The notes under the pieces: generated by a model
Told to the model about the DNA's origin: nothing
What the model saw: only the letters and a program-made list of their open reading frames with translations
Database searches by the model: none
Translations under genes and position numbers: made by a program
In this document: in pieces, positions 58,041 to 64,000 of the stretch
Layout: the number at the start of each line of letters is the position of its first letter
Position numbering within the stretch: position 1 is the first letter of the stretch
Assembly (NCBI RefSeq): GCF_000153325.1
Contig: NZ_CH724141.1
Coordinates: 507,185-571,184 of the forward strand
Direction: 5' to 3'
Length of the DNA: 64,000 nucleotides
From: Photobacterium sp. SKA34
GTDB lineage: Bacteria > Pseudomonadota > Gammaproteobacteria > Enterobacterales > Vibrionaceae

Positions 58041-58991
58041 ATGCTAAACGCCTTTAAATTAAACGATTCCCGTTTACAACGTTTAGATTTGGAAGCCCAA
58101 GCCCCAATCTCATCTGCATTATGGGTTGATCTTATCGAACCCAATGAAGAAGAACGAGTTCGCGTTCAACTAGAGTTAGGTCAAGAGTTAGCAACTCGTC
58201 CTGAACTTGAGGATATTGAGGCTAGCGCGCGTTTTTTTGAAGATGAAGACGGTCTTCATATTCACTCATTCTTCTATTATGAAGATGCTGAAGATTATGC
58301 TAATAACTCAACAGTGGCTTTTACCATCCGTGATGGTCGCTTATTTACCTTACGTGAGCGTGAGTTACCTGCATTTCGTCTTTACCGAATGCGAGCACGT
58401 ACTCAACATTTACAACAAGGTAACGCTTATGAGTTGCTGTTAGATCTATTTGAAACAAAAATTGAGCAACTGGCTGATGTTATTGAAGACATTTACAGCG
58501 CATTAGAGTCAATTGGTAAAATCATTTTAGGTGGTAAACCGGGCGAACACTTCGACAAAGCCTTATCTAATCTTGCAGAGCAAGAAGACGCAGGATGGAA
58601 AATCCGCTTATGTTTAATGGACACCCAACGTGCACTAAGCTTTTTAGTTCGAAAAGCCCGTTTACCTGCTAATGAACTTGAACAGGCACGTGAAGTATTA
58701 CGCGATATTGAATCATTATTACCACACAATGAGTCTCTATTCCAAAAGGTTAACTTCCTAATGGATGCAGCTATGGGTTTTATTAATATCGAGCAAAACC
58801 GTATCATTAAAATTTTTTCGGTTGTGTCTGTTGTATTCCTCCCACCAACACTGGTGGCATCAAGCTATGGAATGAACTTTGAGTTTATGCCGGAACTTCA
58901 TTGGAAATTAGGTTACCCCTATGCTCTATTGCTGATGGTGTTAGCAGCTCTTGCGCCTTACCTTTACTTCAAACGTAAAGGTTGGTTATAG
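58041..58991 (+). CDS. corA: CorA family magnesium/divalent cation transporter
   Basis: A 316-residue CorA-type channel. The C-terminal signature is [13 protein letters not shown] (YGMN at residues 276-279), between two membrane helices at the C-terminus ([19 protein letters not shown] and [19 protein letters not shown]). The long N-terminal cytoplasmic domain is acidic ([16 protein letters not shown]...) as in CorA. Channels of this type admit Mg2+, Co2+ or Ni2+. It closely resembles E. coli CorA in length. A structured leader precedes it. Confidence 0.94.
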   Translation: MLNAFKLNDSRLQRLDLEAQAPISSALWVDLIEPNEEERVRVQLELGQELATRPELEDIEASARFFEDEDGLHIHSFFYYEDAEDYANNSTVAFTIRDGRLFTLRERELPAFRLYRMRARTQHLQQGNAYELLLDLFETKIEQLADVIEDIYSALESIGKIILGGKPGEHFDKALSNLAEQEDAGWKIRLCLMDTQRALSFLVRKARLPANELEQAREVLRDIESLLPHNESLFQKVNFLMDAAMGFINIEQNRIIKIFSVVSVVFLPPTLVASSYGMNFEFMPELHWKLGYPYALLLMVLAALAPYLYFKRKGWL

Positions 58992-59028
58992 CAAGTAAAC
59001 CTGAATATAACTATAACGAAAACACTAG

Positions 59029-59059
59029 CCCTCAATGACTCTTTCATTGTGGGTTTTTT
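59029..59059 (+). terminator. terminator after corA-like gene
   Basis: CCCTCAATGA (59029-59038) pairs with TCATTGTGGG (59044-59053) with one mismatch, followed by TTTTTTA. Confidence 0.8.
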
Positions 59060-59261
59060 ATATCTTTTAAAATATAACAATTATTAGTTATTAAAGACTT
59101 AATTTCGCTTATTTACAAACCTTACTCATTATTTTTAATTAATAATCAATTATTGCTTTTATAATCCGTAATCAACGTAATTTATTAATATATTTTTCAC
59201 TTTTATATCTGAATATAACTTGAATAAAAATACGTAACTTTAATTTAGTTGATAAAAAAGG
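59060..59261. other. AT-rich gap
   Basis: About 200 bp between the corA terminator and the promoter of the ABC leader. I see nothing in it. Confidence 0.5.
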
Positions 59262-59289
59262 TTTACATTATTCTTATCCATACTATTAT
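59262..59289 (+). promoter_or_regulatory. candidate promoter of leader-peptide/ABC operon
   Basis: TTTACA (59262-59267), 16-base spacer, TATTAT (59284-59289). Transcription would begin near 59296, about 56 bases before leader peptide 1. Confidence 0.55.
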
Positions 59290-59351
59290 GACCAGCGTAA
59301 ACAGCAAGACACTTTAATTTCCATTAACCAAAGATATTTTAGGAGAAAAAG

Positions 59352-59396
59352 ATGAAAACACTTTCAACTCCTCTACAGCCCCCTTGTAGATACTAA
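59352..59396 (+). CDS. leader peptide 1 (14 aa, Pro-Pro motif)
   Basis: ATG with AGGAGA eight bases upstream. Encodes MKTLSTPLQPPCRY. It contains L-Q-P-P, with a Cys and an Arg after the prolines. Short size, strong Shine-Dalgarno and position in the leader of an ABC operon point to a regulatory peptide, similar in principle to MgtL, which contains stalling-prone prolines. No sequence relation to MgtL is claimed. Confidence 0.65.
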   Translation: MKTLSTPLQPPCRY

Positions 59397-59439
59397 AATA
59401 ACTTCCCCCTTTTATAACTGCTTTATAGCATTTTATTAA

Positions 59440-59457
59440 TCCATTGAAAAAATGGAG
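59440..59457 (+). promoter_or_regulatory. hairpin covering the Shine-Dalgarno of leader peptide 2
   Basis: TCCATT (59440-59445) pairs with AATGGA (59451-59456) around a 5-base loop. The 3' arm contains most of GGAG (59454-59457), seven bases before the ATG at 59465. Translation of peptide 2 should depend on opening it. Confidence 0.55.
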
Positions 59458-59464
59458 TTTCATC

Positions 59465-59512
59465 ATGGTTCGTTACTTTTCATTACAACCACCACCCATA
59501 AAAAAACACTAG
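59465..59512 (+). CDS. leader peptide 2 (15 aa, Pro-Pro-Pro motif)
   Basis: Encodes MVRYFSLQPPPIKKH. GGAG lies seven bases upstream. It shares L-Q-P-P with peptide 1 but through other codons (TTA CAA CCA CCA against CTA CAG CCC CCT), so the similarity is at peptide level and not a copied DNA segment. Three consecutive Pro codons would stall ribosomes when EF-P is limiting. Function is inferred only from this and from position 215 bp before the ABC permease. Confidence 0.65.
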   Translation: MVRYFSLQPPPIKKH

Positions 59513-59701
59513 CTTTATGCGATGTCATTTTATCTAAGTGATTATTAATACTTAAAAATTAATTTTAAGCGTCTGTTATCGACCGTAATAAAAATGACTG
59601 ATTACGAAGCAATTTTTATCTTTAAAATATATTTTCGTTTTTAACCTGAATATTCATTATATTGTAACATTCTTTTTATAATCGATCTTACTCATACTAT
59701 A
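59513..59701 (+). promoter_or_regulatory. untranslated leader of ABC operon
   Basis: AT-rich stretch between leader peptide 2 and the permease. A hairpin CTTAAAA-ATTAA-TTTTAAG near 59552-59570 is visible, with no T-run typical of a terminator. Nothing else is recognised. Confidence 0.4.
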
Positions 59702-59720
59702 TCCATAATATTTATGGAGG
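59702..59720 (+). promoter_or_regulatory. hairpin covering the Shine-Dalgarno of the permease gene
   Basis: TCCATAA (59702-59708) pairs perfectly with TTATGGA (59712-59718) around TAT. The GGAGG (59716-59720), seven bases before ATG 59728, lies partly in the stem. The design repeats that of the hairpin before leader peptide 2. Confidence 0.55.
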
Positions 59721-59727
59721 ACTTTTC

Positions 59728-61452
59728 ATGTCCTTAGCATTACAAAATTCGCTTAAAAAAAATAAGCCTTTTATTTTCTCACTCAATAGTAAAGATATTA
59801 TTACTTTTACTATTTTTATTATCGCCATTACTCTTTACAAGTATGGTTGGCATGATATGCACCATTCTTTAGATCAATTTCAACCAGAAGTTCATGGGGC
59901 TTTATCTCAGTTACCTTACGACATGTTACGCACCACAATGCGGCTTGTAATTGGTATGTTCTTTTCTTTTATATTTGCTATCACAGCAGGTGTTGCTGCC
60001 GCTAAAAATAAACATTTAGAACGAATAATTCTACCTTTTATCAATATTATGGAATCAGTACCTTTACTTGGATTTATTACTTTTTCTACGATTATATTTA
60101 TCAATTTATTTCCAAACAGTGTGATGGGCTTAGAGGCAGCTTCTATTTTTGGTGTTTTCACAGGACAAGCTTGGAATATGGCGTTAGTGGTCTACCAAAC
60201 GCTTAGGATTGTTCCTCAAGAGCTCCAAGAAGCAGCGCAACTATTTAACCTCTCACCTTGGCAAAAGTTTTGGCGAGTCGAATTTCCATATACTATTCCT
60301 GGATTAATTTGGAATGCGATGGTCTCTCAGTCAGCAGCATGGTTTGCTATTGTCGCTGCTGAAATTATTCCACTATCAGGTAAAGATATGCCTTTACATG
60401 GCGTGGGAACGTTTATTCAAATTGCTCTAAATAATGCTGATGTGAAAATGATTATTTGGGCTGTGCTCGCCATAATTATAAACATTATGGTTTTTGATCA
60501 ACTATTCTTCCGTCCGTTAGTTCGTTGGTCTGAAAAATTTAAATATGAATCGGTAAAAACACATAAACACAATACTTCATGGTTTTACAACGTACTAAGC
60601 GACACCTTACTGTTAAAACGCATTATCCGCCCTATCAAAAATACAGCGGAAGTATTTGTAAATGGTGGTCGTCGCTATTTATCAAATAGGAAACGTTACG
60701 CTTTACCAAAAACATTAAGACTATTTTCGGTTATATCATGGTATGCAATCGTGCTGTATTTTTGTACAACATGGTCTTACGAGTTATGGCATTACGTACC
60801 TAAAAATGAAATTTTGTCCATGGTTCCACTAATGGCAAAAACAACATTACGCGTATTAGCGGCAATGTTATTAAGCTTAGTTATTGGCGTACCTGCCGGA
60901 GTTTGGATTGGTTTGAGCCCTAGAGCAACTCGTATCGCGCAGCCTATTATTCAGATAGGCTCAGCATTACCACCAAATATCTTTTTTCCATTGGTTACTA
61001 TTGCATTAATGGCAACCAGTACATCATTAAACTTATGGACCATCCCATTGATTATGATGGGGACAACTTGGTATGTACTTTTTAATGTTATTGCTGGCGT
61101 TACAACTTTGCCGCAAGAAATGATTGAACTAGCAAAACTCTTTAAATTAACAGGCCGTACATGGTGGCTACGTTTTATGTTGCCAGCAATATTTCCTTAT
61201 ATTCTAACCGGAGTGATCAGCGCCGCAGGTGGGGCTTGGAACTCAGCAATCTGTGCTGAACTGTTGCAATGGGGAGTATCGACCGTCCACACCTCAGGGC
61301 TTGGCTTTTATATCTCTAAAGCCACAATAGATAATGCATTACCACAGGCAGCATTAGGCTGTGTGGCCATGTCTGTATTAGTTGGCTTGTGTATCGTATT
61401 CATATGGAATCCTCTTTATAAGTTAACAGAGCGCAAATACAAAATATCCTAA
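59728..61452 (+). CDS. ABC transporter permease with duplicated domain
   Basis: A 574-residue protein containing two permease domains in one chain, the COG4986 anion-type layout. The EAA loops are ELQEAAQLFNLSPWQKFWRVEFPYTIPGL in half 1 and EMIELAKLFKLTGRTWWLRFMLPAIFPYI in half 2. About 12 membrane helices. No binding protein gene is nearby. It is preceded by the leader peptides and their hairpins. The ATPase gene follows by 46 bp. Substrate unknown; nitrate, sulfonate or bicarbonate transport is only the family's general association. Confidence 0.9.
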   Translation: MSLALQNSLKKNKPFIFSLNSKDIITFTIFIIAITLYKYGWHDMHHSLDQFQPEVHGALSQLPYDMLRTTMRLVIGMFFSFIFAITAGVAAAKNKHLERIILPFINIMESVPLLGFITFSTIIFINLFPNSVMGLEAASIFGVFTGQAWNMALVVYQTLRIVPQELQEAAQLFNLSPWQKFWRVEFPYTIPGLIWNAMVSQSAAWFAIVAAEIIPLSGKDMPLHGVGTFIQIALNNADVKMIIWAVLAIIINIMVFDQLFFRPLVRWSEKFKYESVKTHKHNTSWFYNVLSDTLLLKRIIRPIKNTAEVFVNGGRRYLSNRKRYALPKTLRLFSVISWYAIVLYFCTTWSYELWHYVPKNEILSMVPLMAKTTLRVLAAMLLSLVIGVPAGVWIGLSPRATRIAQPIIQIGSALPPNIFFPLVTIALMATSTSLNLWTIPLIMMGTTWYVLFNVIAGVTTLPQEMIELAKLFKLTGRTWWLRFMLPAIFPYILTGVISAAGGAWNSAICAELLQWGVSTVHTSGLGFYISKATIDNALPQAALGCVAMSVLVGLCIVFIWNPLYKLTERKYKIS

Positions 61453-61498
61453 CTCCTTGCTAACCAAAAACTACATATCAAAAAATAAGAGGCTTACT

Positions 61499-62305
61499 AT
61501 GACTCAATCAACACTTTCACTTAACAAGCAAAATTTATCAAACGATACAGAGATGATGACCTTAAACGGAATCACACACACTTTTACACAAGGTACAGAA
61601 CAGAAAACAGTACTCAGCAACATTAACTTAAATTTATATGAAGATCAGATAGTGGCGATTATTGGTCGCTCAGGCACAGGTAAGTCAACACTACTTCGAA
61701 TCATAGCAGGACTAATTGCCCCTTCGTTAGGTAATGTCCATTATTGTAATGTGCCAATGATAGGCCCTGTTGGTGATATTTCTATGGTTTTTCAGAGTTA
61801 TGCTTTATTGCCTTGGCTTACGGTTAAAGAAAATGTGGCATTTGGGCTTGAAGCTCAAGGGATGTCACCTGCACTTCGCCATAAGAAAGCCATTGAAGCC
61901 ATTAAAATGATTGGGTTAGAAGCGGAGGTTGAAAACTTACCAAGTGCTTTATCTGGCGGGATGAAACAACGCGTTGGTATAGCAAGAGCCCTTGTTGTAG
62001 AGCCTGAACTTCTGTTAATGGATGAACCTTTTTCATCTCTTGATATGTTCACGGCAACACGTCTTAGAGATGATATTATTTCATTGTGGGACTCAAATAA
62101 CCTTAAAACTAAAAGCATTGTAATGGTAACCCACAATATTGATGAAGCAATCACAATGGCTGATCGTATCATTGTGATGAGTAGTAACCCTGGGCGCATT
62201 CAGAGCGATATTAGTATTGAGCAGTCACGACCAAGAAACCTAAATGATAAAGCTTTAAGCTCCTTAAAAGCAGAAATTATCGAACAATTAATGCACAACG
62301 AATGA
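61499..62305 (+). CDS. ABC transporter ATPase (NitT/TauT type)
   Basis: A 268-residue ATPase. Walker A GRSGTGKST, Q-loop VFQSYALLPWLTV, signature ALSGGMKQRVGIARAL, Walker B LLLMDEPFSSLD, and switch His in VTHNIDEAIT are intact. I start at ATG 61499, preceded by AAGAGG, since the frame upstream begins at TTG. Pairs with the double permease. Ends at a strong terminator, so the operon is two genes plus leader peptides. Confidence 0.93.
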   Translation: MTQSTLSLNKQNLSNDTEMMTLNGITHTFTQGTEQKTVLSNINLNLYEDQIVAIIGRSGTGKSTLLRIIAGLIAPSLGNVHYCNVPMIGPVGDISMVFQSYALLPWLTVKENVAFGLEAQGMSPALRHKKAIEAIKMIGLEAEVENLPSALSGGMKQRVGIARALVVEPELLLMDEPFSSLDMFTATRLRDDIISLWDSNNLKTKSIVMVTHNIDEAITMADRIIVMSSNPGRIQSDISIEQSRPRNLNDKALSSLKAEIIEQLMHNE

Positions 62306-62324
62306 ACAATTTGTAACGAAAGAC

Positions 62325-62361
62325 AAAAGCTCGTAAAGACAAGGATCTTACGAGCTTTTTA
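62325..62361. terminator. terminator after ABC operon
   Basis: AAAAGCTCGTAA (62325-62336) pairs perfectly with TTACGAGCTTTT (62348-62359), followed by TAGCC. Lies between convergent genes. Confidence 0.9.
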
Positions 62362-62363
62362 GC

Positions 62364-62654
62364 CTATTTTTCTACCTTAAACAGCACTTTTCGAGCAGGG
62401 GTTTGCAATAAAATTGCTTGCTGTTGCAATCTTGATTGAATGAGTTCGCACATTTGTTTTTTGACATCATCAGAAGGCATTGCATCATAAACACAAGTGA
62501 CCGTTAAACTGTCTGGGAAATTTTGGTAGTCAACTTTATGCGTTAGCCATTGAAACCCTTGATCTTGTTCTTGAACAAGGTGACATACCTGAGTTAATAC
62601 AGAGACAATAGTATTATCTCGTTTTTTATCAGTTTTTCGCATTACTACATCCAT
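62364..62654 (-). CDS. small conserved hypothetical protein
   Basis: A 96-residue soluble protein (RKTDKKRDNTIVSVLTQVCHLVQEQDQGFQWLTHKVDY...). The pattern MRKTDKKxDN...GFQWLTH matches small marine gammaproteobacterial proteins sometimes annotated as Fis-like, although no Fis helix-turn-helix is seen. An ATG at 62642 is an alternative start. Function unknown. Confidence 0.65.
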   Translation of the reverse strand: MDVVMRKTDKKRDNTIVSVLTQVCHLVQEQDQGFQWLTHKVDYQNFPDSLTVTCVYDAMPSDDVKKQMCELIQSRLQQQAILLQTPARKVLFKVEK

Positions 62655-62727
62655 AAATTAAAAATGCCCTAGCCATTGATTATAACTAAGGCACTGTGTC
62701 ACATTTTGAAAATAATTTTATAAGCTG

Positions 62728-63081
62728 CTATACATCAAAACACGGCGCATCATAATCATAACCTTCATCACTATAAGCTGTGACAATAGCATCTTCGACT
62801 AATCCTGCAGGGTCTTTAACTTGGCTATTAAAGAAATGTTGGATTTGTTTACGTCGACCATGAGCGGCCCAAGATTCAGCATCTTGCCAGATTTCGTTAA
62901 AAACAATCGGATAATCATTTCGAGTTGCACTTGGGTGATCAATCTGACGCGTCAACATATATTGAACACAACCTTCTTCACGGTAAGAATCCGGCTCTAA
63001 TGATTTTAGCACGTCAAATAATTCAGCTTCTTTCCCTGCTTTTGGTTTAAATTGAGCAAGTACATATACTCGGCTTGTCAT
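62728..63081 (-). CDS. antibiotic biosynthesis monooxygenase (ABM) domain protein
   Basis: A 117-residue protein of the dimeric alpha-beta barrel ABM family, similar to YgiN and LsrG. VYVLAQFKPKAGKEAELFDVLKSLEPDSYREEGCVQYMLTRQ is the first half, and FNEIWQDAESWAAHGRRKQIQHFF the second. Members oxidise quinols or isomerise small metabolites. I start at ATG 63081 with AAGGGGA upstream. Monocistronic; about 180 bp downstream of the BCCT gene, after that gene's terminator. Confidence 0.85.
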   Translation of the reverse strand: MTSRVYVLAQFKPKAGKEAELFDVLKSLEPDSYREEGCVQYMLTRQIDHPSATRNDYPIVFNEIWQDAESWAAHGRRKQIQHFFNSQVKDPAGLVEDAIVTAYSDEGYDYDAPCFDV

Positions 63082-63204
63082 TATCATTCCCCTTCTTGTG
63101 CCATGTTTTACGTATCGGTAAATCAAAACTTTAACGTATCAATGTTTACAAAGATACTTGTTACTTCTTTGGTATTTCTATTTTGTTATCTCAATACCAG
63201 TAAT

Positions 63205-63232
63205 ATAAAAAAGCGACCCCGAGGGATCGCTT
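63205..63232 (-). terminator. terminator after BCCT gene
   Basis: AAGCGACCC (63211-63219) pairs with GGGATCGCTT (63223-63232) with one bulge or mismatch. Read on the minus strand, a TTTTTT run follows. It ends the BCCT transcript. Confidence 0.75.
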
Positions 63233-63263
63233 AATGATTGCATTAACTCTTTAACGTTAGCTA

Positions 63264-64000
63264 TTAAGCTGTTGCTTCAGTTATTGCTGCTTGTTCTTTT
63301 TCTTTCATCAAGTCATTGAAAACAACACGTGCTTCCTGTGCTTGTGCTGATGCTTCAAGCTTGGTTTCTTTCGCTGCCATCGCTTCTGTGGTTAGGCGGT
63401 GTAACTCTTCTGCTAATTCAGCAGGAACTTCACCCATATCCGCGCCACTATCACCACGAGCTAATGCTTCAGCTCGAATAGTTTTTTTAATTTTCCAGAT
63501 GGCATTCAGTGCATCACGCTCAGCATCTGCAGCTTCAATTGCAACATCTTTTAATTGCTCAAACTTCGCTAGCGCCATGCCTTCTTTTGACCATGGATCA
63601 ACATCGGGTAAATCTTCGATATTAATAACTGGATCTTCGTAGCCTTCTTGATGACTCAAGTCTAATGTTGCAGCTTTAACTGCTGAAATCATTAGCATTA
63701 CAGTAATTAATAGTAATGGTAAACCACCTACAATCGCCGCAGTTTGAAGCGTTGCTAGCCCCCCCATAAACATCAGTACCGATGGCATGAACGACATTGC
63801 AAAAGCCCAGAATAAACGGTTCCAACGCATTGGTTCTTCTGTTACATCATTCTGTACTACAGATGCCAGAATGTATGAGATTGAGTCAAACGTTGTTGCT
63901 GTAAAGATTAAACACAACAATGTAAACACGGTAATAACAAGCGTACTAAACGGTAGCTGCTCAAGAATAGAGAAGATTGCTTTAGTTGCGCCCTCTGCAT
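63264..64000 (-). CDS. BCCT family betaine/choline/carnitine transporter, partial
   Basis: The C-terminal 245 codons of a longer gene that continues beyond 64000 (the frame is open to the edge). FTATTFDSISYILASVVQN and NRLFWAFAMSFMPSVLMFMGGLATLQTAAIVGGLPL are BCCT helices 10-12. The last 120 residues form an acidic and then helical cytoplasmic tail (about half Ala, Glu and Lys), longer than the usual BCCT C-terminus. Such tails sense osmotic state in BetP and BetT. Imports compatible solutes with sodium or protons. Confidence 0.88.
   Translation of the reverse strand, partial: AEGATKAIFSILEQLPFSTLVITVFTLLCLIFTATTFDSISYILASVVQNDVTEEPMRWNRLFWAFAMSFMPSVLMFMGGLATLQTAAIVGGLPLLLITVMLMISAVKAATLDLSHQEGYEDPVINIEDLPDVDPWSKEGMALAKFEQLKDVAIEAADAERDALNAIWKIKKTIRAEALARGDSGADMGEVPAELAEELHRLTTEAMAAKETKLEASAQAQEARVVFNDLMKEKEQAAITEATA

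Overview
The window looks like a piece of a marine Vibrionaceae genome, most likely Photobacterium and most likely its second chromosome. The basis is low GC, protein sequences close to Vibrio/Photobacterium families, and a gene set (phaB-phaA-phasin-phaC, the MoxR/VWA 'Bat' cluster, guaC, sstT, a second purA) that I recall from Vibrionaceae chromosome II. I could not search a database, so species and replicon are inferences. I see no rRNA, tRNA, CRISPR array, transposase or integrase.

Layout. 1-8.6 kb: yceI/cytochrome b561 pair, rsuA, VOC protein with a divergent LysR regulator, a di/tripeptide permease (dtpA), and a divergent-type purA facing a LysR regulator. 8.6-11.8 kb: three tandem lipoproteins sharing a leader (one NlpE-like, two made of amphipathic repeats), then 1 kb of AT-rich DNA with hairpins and a possible gene remnant. 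11.8-25.3 kb: PhoD-like phosphatase, LysR/MATE pair, an esterase, a response regulator/histidine kinase/sugar-binding protein module without ABC permeases, proXWV for glycine betaine, and a HAD phosphatase broken by an internal deletion. 25.3-36.5 kb: YgiW-like OB-fold protein, TetR plus a two-gene RND pump, OMPLA (pldA), a RecQ-like helicase, small conserved proteins and a 730-bp gene-free stretch.

36.5-48.8 kb: the PHB operon phaB-phaA-phasin-phaC with a terminator-like hairpin between phasin and phaC and a perfect FNR-type box upstream, then a six-gene MoxR/DUF58/DUF4381/BatA/BatBC/BatD operon with a Q/N-repeat tail. 49-58 kb: sstT, small unknown genes, a CPA2 antiporter, a DUF3302/HlyD pair with a divergent AraC regulator, and guaC. 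58-64 kb: a CorA transporter behind a structured leader, an ABC transporter with a fused double permease, two small conserved proteins, and the C-terminal part of a BCCT betaine transporter running off the edge.

The most interesting signal is the leader of the ABC operon at 59262-59728. Two tiny ORFs with good Shine-Dalgarno sites encode 14- and 15-residue peptides that both contain Leu-Gln-Pro-Pro written with different codons. The Shine-Dalgarno of the second peptide and that of the permease gene each lie in a similar small hairpin (TCCAT...ATGGA). This looks like a translation-dependent sensor built on proline stalling, with a transporter of unknown substrate as output. Other points of note are the sensor module with an orphan sugar-binding protein, a duplicated palindrome-bearing segment upstream of dtpA, and paired operators between tetR and the RND pump.
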